Origin: Lachnoanaerobaculum orale
GTDB lineage: Bacteria; Bacillota; Clostridia; Lachnospirales; Lachnospiraceae
Direction: 5' to 3'
DNA: 64,000 nucleotides
Assembly (NCBI RefSeq): GCF_003862485.1
Contig: NZ_RRCM01000001.1
Location: forward strand, 1,729,734-1,793,733
Shown: positions 9,507-18,052 of the stretch, one piece after another
Layout: every line of letters begins with the position of its first letter
Numbering within the stretch: the first letter of the stretch is position 1
Notes under the pieces: generated by a model
What the model was told of the DNA's origin: nothing
Seen by the model: the letters and a program-made list of their open reading frames with translations, nothing else
The model's database searches: none
Translations under genes and position numbers: made by a program

Positions 9507-10340
9507 TTATTCCAGGTTTAATTTTTTGCTTATAATGTAGTAATTGAGTACATATGATATAATAATCACTCCTATATTTATAATTGCAATAAAAATGAGA
9601 TTGATTATTACACCTGTTCCTCTACTGTAGTAATTCGCTTTGGCCACTTCAGTAACTATCATATTTATAACCCATTCAACAGCCGCAATTATTCTATCTA
9701 TAACTATAAATGATACAACTCCCATAAGTATTCTGTGTGAATTAAACAGCTGGCCTATGGATGCAGCTAAAAGCAGTATAAATGTTACGGAAACTGTTTG
9801 TATAACTGCAGATATTCCGAACATAGTTACCGCCAATACAATTCCGAAACCTGTATAAAAGTATCTGCCCTCAAATATTTGTAACAGACTTGAAATATTA
9901 TATATCGCATTATCAAATCCGTCTTTTGCCACATAATATCCTAAAAATATAATCACTGCCGATATTATGACCATTAAATCAACTGATATCTGTACCGCTA
10001 TGGCAGGTATTGTCTTGCCGAGAATAAGCTCATTTGTACTTAAAGGCAATGTATGTGTTAAATATCCTGTAGACGAATACATACTTTTATAGAATCTGTA
10101 GCCTATAAATATATTCATCCCTATTGCTATAACCATCAGTATAAAGACATAAGCTAAAAATGAAATGCTCGCCACAAATATAGACCATATGCCTGTTTCC
10201 AAATTTTCACCGCCGAAAATTAAAATAGGCAGTACGCCAATCAAAAGTCCTATCAGAGTAACACAAAATAATGCTATAAAAGCGACAAGTAAAACGTGAC
10301 TCATTTGCTTAAATTCGTACTTTATCATTTTGACTGACAT
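9507..10340 (-). CDS. ABC-2-type transporter permease
   Basis: This membrane protein of about 277 residues has roughly six hydrophobic segments and is probably the permease half of an ABC exporter. The N-terminal MIKYEFKQ and the segment FYKSMYSS...NELILGKTIPAIAVQI are shared with the permease-like protein encoded at 12104-12940. Two ATG codons stand together after GGGAGG; the second (MSVKM) has the better six-base spacing. It overlaps the end of the ATPase gene by about 32 bases, which implies coupled translation. The cargo is unknown; relatives act in antimicrobial peptide or lipid export. Confidence 0.75.
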   Translation of the reverse strand: MSVKMIKYEFKQMSHVLLVAFIALFCVTLIGLLIGVLPILIFGGENLETGIWSIFVASISFLAYVFILMVIAIGMNIFIGYRFYKSMYSSTGYLTHTLPLSTNELILGKTIPAIAVQISVDLMVIISAVIIFLGYYVAKDGFDNAIYNISSLLQIFEGRYFYTGFGIVLAVTMFGISAVIQTVSVTFILLLAASIGQLFNSHRILMGVVSFIVIDRIIAAVEWVINMIVTEVAKANYYSRGTGVIINLIFIAIINIGVIIISYVLNYYIISKKLNLE

Positions 10341-11031
10341 CATACACCTCCCTAAAGTACTCATCTACAGAGCATCCCTTTTCATTTCTTATGGCAGCCG
10401 ATGTCTCATGCAGTATTATTTCTCCATCCTTTATAAAAATTACATCATCAAGTATCTTTTCAACATCTGCAATAAGATGTGTTGATATAATCACCGTAGC
10501 TGTTTTGTTGTAATTTCCCACAATTGTATTTAATATGTAATCTCTTGCCACAGGGTCAACTCCTGCTATCGGCTCATCAAGTACATACAACTTGGCTCTT
10601 CTGCTCATCACAAGTATAAGCATAAGTTTTTCTCTGTTTCCCTTTGACAATGCCTTTATCTTAAATTTATAAGGTACCTGCAAATCTTCAAGCAATTTAT
10701 ATGCTATGCCTATATCAAAATCAGAATAAAAACCGGCAAACATCCTCATAGTATCTTCAATACTCATATTTATATCCAAAAAGTCTTTATCCGGCAGATA
10801 TGATACATATGACTTGGTTACCTTACCGGGCTCCTGACCGTCTATTGTTACTATGCCGCTGCTTGGCTTTATAAGTCCTACAATAAGCTTTATCATAGTG
10901 GTCTTTCCGCTTCCGTTCGGACCAAGCAATCCCACTATCTTTCCGCTCTCTATGTTAAGATTGATATTTTTGAGTGCCTGTTTTACACCGTAACTCTTAT
11001 TTACACTTTTTAAATTCACCGAATCAAACAT
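10309..11031 (-). CDS. ABC transporter ATP-binding protein
   Basis: This is an ATPase subunit of about 240 residues for an ABC exporter. It has Walker A GPNGSGKTT and Walker B LYVLDEPIAGVD. The signature motif is the degenerate LSKGNREKL, common in ABC-2 export ATPases. The H-loop is ISTHLIADVE. The ATG at MFDSVN is chosen because GGGGAG lies upstream; an ATG ten codons earlier precedes that motif. It lies 26 bases after the PD-(D/E)XK nuclease gene and overlaps the permease that follows. Confidence 0.9.
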   Translation of the reverse strand: MFDSVNLKSVNKSYGVKQALKNINLNIESGKIVGLLGPNGSGKTTMIKLIVGLIKPSSGIVTIDGQEPGKVTKSYVSYLPDKDFLDINMSIEDTMRMFAGFYSDFDIGIAYKLLEDLQVPYKFKIKALSKGNREKLMLILVMSRRAKLYVLDEPIAGVDPVARDYILNTIVGNYNKTATVIISTHLIADVEKILDDVIFIKDGEIILHETSAAIRNEKGCSVDEYFREVYDVSQNDKVRI

Positions 11032-11057
11032 AAAATTACCGTCTCCCCAATATAATA

Positions 11058-11921
11058 TCATTCCAAATATTTTTTGAAGTCTTCCTCACTCATATCGGCT
11101 CTTTTTGCCGCTTCACTAACACTTATTAAGCCGTCTTTAACTAATGAAACCAGACTGCTTAACACACCTTTTGCTATACCTTCTTCTATACCCCTTGCTC
11201 TTCCTTCTTCTATACCCCTTTCCATTCCTTCTCTCATGGCCGCTTTCATAGACTCCCTGTCGACTTCTTCTCGCAGCGCTTCATATACTCCTCTTAATGC
11301 CTCTGTCATCTTTTCTCCCTTCGTTTCTCTGTTAAATCTAAGTTTCATCTCCGATGTTACAGGAAATTTTAAATTGTATACATCACTTTCTGTAAAAACT
11401 CTCATCAGCTCAGCTATGAGACTTCCATCGTTTACCGGGCTGATATAAATTTCCTGTAAGCCGTTATCCAACTCAACCTCAGTCTTATCAATAATTCTTT
11501 TTATTACATATAGACTCTTATTAAGTCCAAATATATCAAAATTACAGACATATACTATACAAATATTTGGAACTTTATCAAAACTGTCCCCTTTTTTCAT
11601 CAGGCTTGTTGTCAACACACTGCCGTAGTACCTGACTCTTCTTTGATGATCTGTATTGTTTGCATTTTGTACCTCTACATTAACTTTCCGTCCATCCTCC
11701 AACTCACAATATGCATCCAGTATAACCGATCTGCCTTCTATGCTTGTTACAGAGTGCTGTGAATGATTACTGACAACTCTCAGTTTCGGTTCCTGCAAAA
11801 ATACCCTCAAAATCTCTTCACAAAACTCTATACTTTCCGCCATCTTTCTGAACACGGCATCTTCTATAGGATTCAATGTTCCTATAGCCTCCATAAACCT
11901 TTGCTTTGACTTTAATTCCAT
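11058..11921 (-). CDS. Rpn/PD-(D/E)XK nuclease family transposase-like protein
   Basis: This 287-residue protein belongs to the recombination-promoting nuclease or PD-(D/E)XK transposase-like group. The N-terminal half carries the family pattern LDAYCELEDGRKVNVEVQN, with the Asp and the E-x-Q pair as likely catalytic residues. The C-terminal half is a charged helix with repeated EEGxxRGIEEG-like units and ends in a short helical domain. The ATG has GGGGGAGG just upstream; a TTG seven codons earlier is less likely. Relatives occur in many copies and can move horizontally. Here the gene sits directly upstream of an ABC exporter ATPase. Confidence 0.8.
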   Translation of the reverse strand: MELKSKQRFMEAIGTLNPIEDAVFRKMAESIEFCEEILRVFLQEPKLRVVSNHSQHSVTSIEGRSVILDAYCELEDGRKVNVEVQNANNTDHQRRVRYYGSVLTTSLMKKGDSFDKVPNICIVYVCNFDIFGLNKSLYVIKRIIDKTEVELDNGLQEIYISPVNDGSLIAELMRVFTESDVYNLKFPVTSEMKLRFNRETKGEKMTEALRGVYEALREEVDRESMKAAMREGMERGIEEGRARGIEEGIAKGVLSSLVSLVKDGLISVSEAAKRADMSEEDFKKYLE

Positions 11922-12045
11922 AGACCTCCCCCTAATTAACAATATATAGAATAAAATATTACACAGATAACTTAAGAAATATAAATATTACCTACAAATA
12001 TAATACAATTTTTAATCTGAAAAAACAATAAATTTTATATTAATT

Positions 12046-12086
12046 AAATCAAAAAGCAGACTGATACCTTGTATAATCTGCTTTTT
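12046..12086 (-). terminator. Rho-independent terminator after the second ABC permease
   Basis: Ten-base arms AAAAAGCAGA and TCTGCTTTTT (12051-12060 and 12077-12086) flank a 16-base loop. The A and T runs make it usable on both strands. It lies 17 bases past the stop of the gene ending at 12104 and closes the long housekeeping series. Confidence 0.8.
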
Positions 12087-12103
12087 ATTTAAAAGTGTAA
12101 AAG

Positions 12104-12940
12104 TCAACTTTTACGTTTCAGTCGTGTTCCGATAATACGACAACTTAGTAAATAATAGGTTATTGTCAATACTGCATTTTTTAATATTGATGCCGTTGCA
12201 TAGATATGGCTGTCAAGTTCACCCCATCGGATACCTTCTGGGGCTTTTATACCACCTAAAATCACCTGTCTTACCAAATGTCCTGTAAAATTCTCAGCTA
12301 AGAGCAAATTACAAATAACTATAAAAAGTATCATTGCAATTGCACCACCTGCTTTTTTAAAAGATTTACCTATAGAGACACACAACCACAGAAGCAGTGT
12401 AGTAGTAAAAATACCGACTATTTTAGCTATAATAACTTCAAATGCAAGTAACCCGGTTACTGATTCTCCATTATTGATTTCCATAAAATAAAACTCCGAG
12501 TAATTTACTATATCACTGAAAGATATTCCATATCCATACCCGTATCTTATTGAATCAAATTCACCCATTATCAGTGCTGCAGCTACAAACATTTCAACTC
12601 TTACCGCTATTTGAAATATTACCATAGGTATGAATTTACTTAAAATCAGTTTATTTGCAGATGATGTATCTGTAGAATACATACTTCTATAAAATACATC
12701 TCCACCATATATATACATAAGTAATGTAAAAACAGGGTATATAAACTCACAAAATAAATTAACAATACCGCTAATTATATACCACAATATTATTGCTGAC
12801 GTACTCTTTATACCTGAGATTAAGAATATTAATCTTATAAACAAAAAAGCTGTTACTGTCATTATAGCTATTATCGTCGATACAAGTTTCAGCGGTTTTT
12901 GTAATTGTTTAAATTCACACTTTATCATTTCTGTAAACAT
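12104..12940 (-). CDS. ABC-2-like permease, paralogue of the 9.5-kb permease
   Basis: This 278-residue polytopic membrane protein has about six hydrophobic segments. It shares MIK-EFKQ at the N-terminus and the FY(R)SMYS...NKLILSKFIP segment with the permease at 9507-10340. This suggests the two form the membrane part of one exporter or arose by duplication. It has no ATPase gene directly next to it: the nearest lies about 1.1 kb downstream, past a terminator and the nuclease gene. AAAGGAAATATT precedes the ATG. It follows thiN by 19 bases. Confidence 0.65.
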   Translation of the reverse strand: MFTEMIKCEFKQLQKPLKLVSTIIAIMTVTAFLFIRLIFLISGIKSTSAIILWYIISGIVNLFCEFIYPVFTLLMYIYGGDVFYRSMYSTDTSSANKLILSKFIPMVIFQIAVRVEMFVAAALIMGEFDSIRYGYGYGISFSDIVNYSEFYFMEINNGESVTGLLAFEVIIAKIVGIFTTTLLLWLCVSIGKSFKKAGGAIAMILFIVICNLLLAENFTGHLVRQVILGGIKAPEGIRWGELDSHIYATASILKNAVLTITYYLLSCRIIGTRLKRKS

Positions 12941-12959
12941 AATATTTCCTTTGTGTCAA

Positions 12960-13610
12960 TTAATCTCTGCTCTCCACTACCAGTATTTCACCGTCAAATA
13001 TCACACTCATATAGTCATCCACTATCTCATTACTGATAAAAAGGCTTGGATTTTCTATATTGTCAAGATATTTGTTTTCTACAGGATATGCAACTCCTGT
13101 AAGAGATTCTATAAAGACCTTTTCTTTCACGGCAAAAAAGCTTATATACTTGCCCCACACCAAGCGCTTTTCCAAAATAAAAGGATTTGACTTTACATAT
13201 ATCCTGTTGCATCTGTCAACGACCGTTATATCCACTCCTAACTTTTTGTACTTTCTAAGCATTAAAATATTTGCAAATGTGTGGTCAAACCTTCTGCCCA
13301 GTGCTCCGAAAATTACTATTTCAGTTATATTTCTTTTGTATGCCCAGTCTATTGCAAGCTCAGTATCGGAGAAATCTTTAACCGGATTATGTCTTACTAT
13401 TTCAATGCCCAAACCGGCATAGTACTCAAGTCTCTTTTCATCCGCCAATGTATCAAAATCTCCGACCATTACATTTGGCAACTTACCTGTCTCTTCAAGC
13501 TTTTTGACAGCCGCATCAACACTTATAACAGTCGTATATTTATTTTTACTTATATATGACTCAAGCAGTGATAAATCAATATCACCGCCTGTAACAATTA
13601 TTGCATTCAT
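12960..13610 (-). CDS. thiN: Thiamine diphosphokinase
   Basis: It transfers pyrophosphate from ATP to thiamine to form the cofactor thiamine diphosphate. The 216-residue protein has the family motifs SVDAAVKKL, VMVGDFDTL (acidic metal-binding residues) and KDFSDTELA, and GALGRRFDHTFAN in the middle. The C-terminal half would be the small beta-sandwich thiamine-binding domain. Its ATG overlaps the rpe stop by one base (TAATG). The rsgA-rpe-thiN order is conserved in Firmicutes. Confidence 0.93.
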   Translation of the reverse strand: MNAIIVTGGDIDLSLLESYISKNKYTTVISVDAAVKKLEETGKLPNVMVGDFDTLADEKRLEYYAGLGIEIVRHNPVKDFSDTELAIDWAYKRNITEIVIFGALGRRFDHTFANILMLRKYKKLGVDITVVDRCNRIYVKSNPFILEKRLVWGKYISFFAVKEKVFIESLTGVAYPVENKYLDNIENPSLFISNEIVDDYMSVIFDGEILVVESRD

Positions 13611-14275
13611 TAAACTTTATGCCTTCCCATTGCATTTCTCAAATCAAGTATGTTCTTTAAAATATCTCCTTTAAACACGGAAGAACCTGCAACAAACTCA
13701 TCCACACCGGCGTCTGAAAGTTCCTTTATATTGTCAACTCCGACACCGCCGTCCACCTGTATTATAAGATTCTTATTTTTTTCATCCCTAAGTTTGGACA
13801 GCTCTCTTACCTTGTCAAGGCTGTAAGAAATAAACTTCTGTCCTCCAAACCCCGGATTAACACTCATTATAAGCACCATATCCACTTCACTGATGATATT
13901 TTGTAAAAGTGAAACCGGTGTTGCCGGATTTATAGCAATACCGCTTCTAAGTCCGAAGGACTTTATCTGTGAGATACATCTGTCTATATGCTTACAGGCC
14001 TCAAAGTGTATTGTAATGCCGTTTGCACCGCTTTTATAAAAATCCTCTATATACCTCTCAGGATTTTCCACCATCATATGCACATCAAAGAAAAAGTCTA
14101 CAGACTTTCTGAGTGAACTTATAACAGGCATACCGAATGAAATACTCGGCACAAACATTCCGTCCATTACATCAAGGTGCAAAACCTCTATATCTCCTTT
14201 TTTAAGCAGTTCAAGCTGTGACGACAAATTAAAAAAATTTGCTGCAAGCAGTGACGGTGCGATATTCTTTTTCAA
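13610..14275 (-). CDS. rpe: Ribulose-phosphate 3-epimerase (TTG start)
   Basis: It interconverts ribulose 5-phosphate and xylulose 5-phosphate in the pentose phosphate pathway. The 221-residue TIM barrel has IAPSLLAANF at the N-terminus, LHLDVMDGMFVPSISFG, a DVHMMVENPE motif and MSVNPGFGGQKF, all typical of the family, with metal-binding His and Asp residues in place. The start codon is TTG with AAGGAG six bases upstream, and it overlaps the rsgA stop by four bases. Confidence 0.96.
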   Translation of the reverse strand: MKKNIAPSLLAANFFNLSSQLELLKKGDIEVLHLDVMDGMFVPSISFGMPVISSLRKSVDFFFDVHMMVENPERYIEDFYKSGANGITIHFEACKHIDRCISQIKSFGLRSGIAINPATPVSLLQNIISEVDMVLIMSVNPGFGGQKFISYSLDKVRELSKLRDEKNKNLIIQVDGGVGVDNIKELSDAGVDEFVAGSSVFKGDILKNILDLRNAMGRHKV

Positions 14276-15189
14276 TATTTTCTCCTTTCAGACAGTTCCT
14301 CATACATTTTTTTATAACTCTGATATCTTATCCTGCTTATACTCGTGATTTCTAAAGCTTTTTTAACCGCACATTCAGGTTCGTTGATATGTACACAGCC
14401 TGCAAATCTGCACTTTCCCTCATACTTATCAAACTCATGAAAATGAAATCTGAGTTCTTCTTTATCAAAGGTAGGAGATTCAACACTTGTAAATCCCGGC
14501 GTATCAAAAACAAATGTGTCATCATCGATCATAAAAAGCTCGGAATGTCTGGTTGTATGTCTGCCTCTTTCTATCTTCCTACTGACGGTATTTGTATCCA
14601 TATTTGCCTTAGGCGCAAGGATATTGGTTATAGACGACTTTCCTACTCCCGACGCTCCGGCAAGTACACTGACTTCACCCTTTAGAGCCTCTCTAAGCTT
14701 ATCAAGTCCGCCTTCGGTCTTAGTTGATGCCATAATATTTTTAAATCCTGCATTTTCATAAACTTTTGCATATTCTATAGCCTTGGCTTCATTTAAATCG
14801 GTCTTATTCCAACATATATCCACTCTTATACCGGCATTTGACATATTTATCAAATACTTGTCCAGATAGTAGAATGCCGGCGATGGAGATTCCACCGCCA
14901 AAACAAGCACTACCTTATCAATATTTGCCACCGCCGGCCTTATCAGGGCATTTTTTCTTTTATGAATCTTCACAACATTTCCTTCAAGATCCTCGGTATC
15001 TGTAATCTCAAAATCCACATTGTCACCGACAAGCGGTTTCATACCTATATTTCTGAAAATACCCTTCGCCTTACAGGAAAAAATCTGCCCTTTTCTCTCA
15101 CACTCATCAAGTATTATACAGTAATAAAAACCTGCAATTCCCTTTATTATCTTCGCAAAATAAACTTTGCCTTCATCCAAATTACTCAA
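14272..15189 (-). CDS. rsgA: Small ribosomal subunit biogenesis GTPase RsgA (TTG start)
   Basis: This circularly permuted GTPase is involved in 30S maturation and is 305 residues. An N-terminal OB-fold (about 1-75) is followed by the permuted G domain with G4 (WNKTDL) before G1 (GASGVGKSSITN) and G3 (DTPGF). The C-terminal zinc domain has CRFAGCVHINEPECAV, with Cys and His ligands. The start is a TTG overlapping the last codons of the kinase gene; the preceding GTGGAG is the likely ribosome binding site. No ATG in the N-terminal region would keep the OB-fold whole. Confidence 0.95.
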   Translation of the reverse strand: MSNLDEGKVYFAKIIKGIAGFYYCIILDECERKGQIFSCKAKGIFRNIGMKPLVGDNVDFEITDTEDLEGNVVKIHKRKNALIRPAVANIDKVVLVLAVESPSPAFYYLDKYLINMSNAGIRVDICWNKTDLNEAKAIEYAKVYENAGFKNIMASTKTEGGLDKLREALKGEVSVLAGASGVGKSSITNILAPKANMDTNTVSRKIERGRHTTRHSELFMIDDDTFVFDTPGFTSVESPTFDKEELRFHFHEFDKYEGKCRFAGCVHINEPECAVKKALEITSISRIRYQSYKKMYEELSERRKY

Positions 15190-17317
15190 CTCTAAAGAAC
15201 TCCACCGTATATGATTTCAATACTTCTCCGCTATCCACATTTACAATCTCAACCTGTCCCTGATCGACTCCGTTTGCACCTACAATGGTTCTGAATCTTA
15301 CAGGAAGTATGGTATCACCTGTTACGGTTCTTGCATCCATAAGTGTTGAATATACATCGCTGCCGTTTACAGTCTGCTTAAGTCTTATCATAACTTTTAC
15401 ACTGGTGAGTCCCGAGCTTGGTCCTATCACATCCTGCAACGAATAGTTAGTATCGATTGAACCTACATATCTGTAATTTGCCGCTACACTGGTAGGTGCT
15501 ACAGTTGCCTTGGTAGGCTGTGTCTGCTGCTGTTCATTTGTACTTTGACTTAACTGTTCACTGCTTGCCTGAGTTGTTTCAGGCGCAACACCGTTACTTA
15601 CCGCATAGTCTACACTGCTTCCGCTGTCCACGCTTGAACCTGCCGCAGTCGACTGACCTATTATAATTCCCTTTGCTACGGTCGCACTGTGTTGTTCGGC
15701 CTTATTTCCAAGCATAAGACCGTTTGTCTCAAGCAATGTCTTAGCCTCAGACTCACTCATGCCTGTGATATTAGGAACCACCACCTTTGTTACCTTCTTG
15801 CCGCTGCTGACGGTAAGAGTCACTCTTTCACCGTTTTTCGGCTTTGTAGGTGTATACGATATAACTGAGCCCTTCGGAACCGTATCTGAAGGTTCTTCTT
15901 TAGTATCTGTAGAGAATCCGTTTTCCTTTAACAAACTTTCCGCACTCTCCTTTGTCTTACCTACAAGATTTAACTTGGATATATCAAAAGCGTCCGAACC
16001 CAGACTTATTACCACACTTACCTTTGAATACTTTGATACCACTTCATCGGCCTTCGGCTCCTGTGATATAACATTTCCCTTTTCCACGGTATCCGAGTAC
16101 TCACTTGACTTTACCTGCATCTGAAGATTGTTATCTGAAAGCTTCTTATCAGCCATCTTCTCGGACAGTCCCACTACATCAGGCATTTTTGTCTGTGTGG
16201 AGTCAAGCTTACTCTGTGAAGTATCTGAACCCTTACCTCCGAATACTCCTGTAAATCTGCCAACAAAGAACACCAAAAGTACCACAATAATTACCGCTAT
16301 GATAACACCCGCAACGGACATAATCTTATCCATCTTTTCATCTTCCTCATCATAGTCGTCATCGTCGTCTTCTTCCTCTTTGTCGTCTCTTTCGTACTCA
16401 TCATCACTCATATCGTCGATAGGCTCCACCTGACTGAGCATTGCGGTATCCTCAGCCTTAATTATCTTTGTTGAACCGCTTATCTCATACGGCGTATCAG
16501 GGTTTAAAAGCACATTTTCAAGGTCGTCAAGAAGCTCAGTAATATTTTGATATCTGTTGGCAGGGTCCTTCTTTGTACACTTTAATATAATTCTTTCCAG
16601 ATTCGGTGAAATTTTATTATTGTATACACTCGGAGGTGTCATAGCCTGCTCAAGATGTGCAAGCGCCACCGCTACAGTCGATTCACCTGTGAAAGGAACT
16701 CTTCCTGTAAACATCTCATACATTGTAATACCCAAAGAGTATATATCACTTCTGGCATCACATCTTCCGCCCCTTGCCTGTTCAGGCGAAATGTAATGTA
16801 CCGAACCTATTGCATTCGCATTTACAGTCTGCTCGGATACGGCTCTTGCTATGCCGAAATCCGCAACCTTTACTTTACTGTCATCTGTTATAAGTATATT
16901 CTGAGGCTTTATATCTCTATGCACTATATGCTGAGCATGAGCCGTCTTAAGCGCTCTTGCCACCTGTATGGCTATACTTACACCCTCCGTTATATCAAGC
17001 TTTCCCTTTATCCTTATATATTCTTTCAGGGTTATACCGTCTACAAGCTCCATTACTATAAAGTGGTATCTACCCTCATCCACTACATCATAGATATTTA
17101 CTATATTTTCACCCAAAAGACTTGCCGCCGCCTGTGCCTCTCTTTTGAACTTTTCAACAAAGTTTAAGTCGGTACAAAACTCATCCTTTAAAACCTTTAT
17201 AGCGACCATTCTTCCAAGTTTTAAGTCTTTGGCTCTGAATACATTGGACATACCGCCTGAGCCTATCTTTTCTATGATTTCATATCTTCCTTGCAAGACA
17301 ACTGATTCAAGATTCAT
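15182..17317 (-). CDS. prkC: Serine/threonine protein kinase with PASTA domains
   Basis: This transmembrane Hanks-type kinase is thought to sense muropeptides or lipid II and to control growth and division. It is 711 residues from MNLESV, chosen for the GAGG seven bases before the ATG. The kinase domain (about 1-275) has VAIKVLKDE, HRDIKPQNI and DFGIARA, with HYISPEQARGG in the activation region. A very acidic juxtamembrane stretch (about 300-330) leads into one membrane helix at about 335-360. Three PASTA repeats follow at about 380-580. A Thr/Gln/Ser-rich linker then leads to an extra C-terminal domain of about 95 residues that I do not recognise. It follows its phosphatase gene by four bases. 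Confidence 0.95.
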   Translation of the reverse strand: MNLESVVLQGRYEIIEKIGSGGMSNVFRAKDLKLGRMVAIKVLKDEFCTDLNFVEKFKREAQAAASLLGENIVNIYDVVDEGRYHFIVMELVDGITLKEYIRIKGKLDITEGVSIAIQVARALKTAHAQHIVHRDIKPQNILITDDSKVKVADFGIARAVSEQTVNANAIGSVHYISPEQARGGRCDARSDIYSLGITMYEMFTGRVPFTGESTVAVALAHLEQAMTPPSVYNNKISPNLERIILKCTKKDPANRYQNITELLDDLENVLLNPDTPYEISGSTKIIKAEDTAMLSQVEPIDDMSDDEYERDDKEEEDDDDDYDEEDEKMDKIMSVAGVIIAVIIVVLLVFFVGRFTGVFGGKGSDTSQSKLDSTQTKMPDVVGLSEKMADKKLSDNNLQMQVKSSEYSDTVEKGNVISQEPKADEVVSKYSKVSVVISLGSDAFDISKLNLVGKTKESAESLLKENGFSTDTKEEPSDTVPKGSVISYTPTKPKNGERVTLTVSSGKKVTKVVVPNITGMSESEAKTLLETNGLMLGNKAEQHSATVAKGIIIGQSTAAGSSVDSGSSVDYAVSNGVAPETTQASSEQLSQSTNEQQQTQPTKATVAPTSVAANYRYVGSIDTNYSLQDVIGPSSGLTSVKVMIRLKQTVNGSDVYSTLMDARTVTGDTILPVRFRTIVGANGVDQGQVEIVNVDSGEVLKSYTVEFFRVE

Positions 17318-17321
17318 AATA

Positions 17322-18050
17322 TTACCTCGCACTCACATCTACAAGCAAAATTGATATATTATCACTTCCGCCTGACAGATTTGCCTCCTCTATTAGTCTT
17401 TTTGCACTTGACTCTACACCGGCTCCTGAAGATATTATATTAAAAATCTTCTTATCATCAACCATGTTTGTAAGTCCGTCCGAACATAATAACACATACT
17501 CGTTTCCCAAAAGTTCCACCTCAAAGCTGTCAATAAGCACCTTTGCTTCCGCCCCTACAGCTCTGGTTATCTTACTTTTGTTCTCTTTGTACTCGTCGCT
17601 TTCTCTTGTAATTTCGCCCTTGGATACAAGCATCTCTACAAGAGAATGATCCTTTGTTATTTGAGCTATTCCGTTCTCATCCAATATATAGCATCTGGAA
17701 TCACCGACATTGAAAACATACAATGTATTATCTATTATACTTGCCGCCACTACGGTGGTTCCCATACCTGTAAGGTTAGGATTTTTAATACCTTCAGCAT
17801 ACAAATTTTCATTTGCATACTCTATGGCTTCTCGGATAGCCACCACAGGCATTTTCATTGTATTTTCAATATATGTTATCATATATCCGATAAGAGACTT
17901 TGATGCATAATCTCCTGCCTTTTCTCCTCCCATGCCGTCAGCCACAATATATAAATTCGGCAGTACCCCTATCGGTACATCACTTACATATACTGTATCC
18001 TGATTTATGAGTCTGATCCTGCCTACATCGGTCAATGCAACCGAATACAT
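17322..18050 (-). CDS. stp: PP2C-type protein serine/threonine phosphatase
   Basis: This metal-dependent phosphatase of 242 residues is expected to reverse phosphorylation by the PASTA kinase encoded next to it. The PP2C motifs are intact: an N-terminal GRIRLINQD, VADGMGGEKAGDYAS with the metal-binding Asp-Gly pair, TGMGTTVV, VGDSRCYIL, and LLCSDGLTNMV with SGGSDNISILL near the end. GGAGG lies seven bases upstream of the ATG. Three bases separate it from rlmN upstream and four from the kinase downstream. It is cytoplasmic. Confidence 0.94.
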   Translation of the reverse strand: MYSVALTDVGRIRLINQDTVYVSDVPIGVLPNLYIVADGMGGEKAGDYASKSLIGYMITYIENTMKMPVVAIREAIEYANENLYAEGIKNPNLTGMGTTVVAASIIDNTLYVFNVGDSRCYILDENGIAQITKDHSLVEMLVSKGEITRESDEYKENKSKITRAVGAEAKVLIDSFEVELLGNEYVLLCSDGLTNMVDDKKIFNIISSGAGVESSAKRLIEEANLSGGSDNISILLVDVSAR

Positions 18051-18052
18051 AT

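Noticed and set aside
12960-13700. spoVM, often found near rpe-thiN in Firmicutes
   Set aside because: No short open frame with a SpoVM-like sequence was found around thiN; rpe and thiN overlap by one base.
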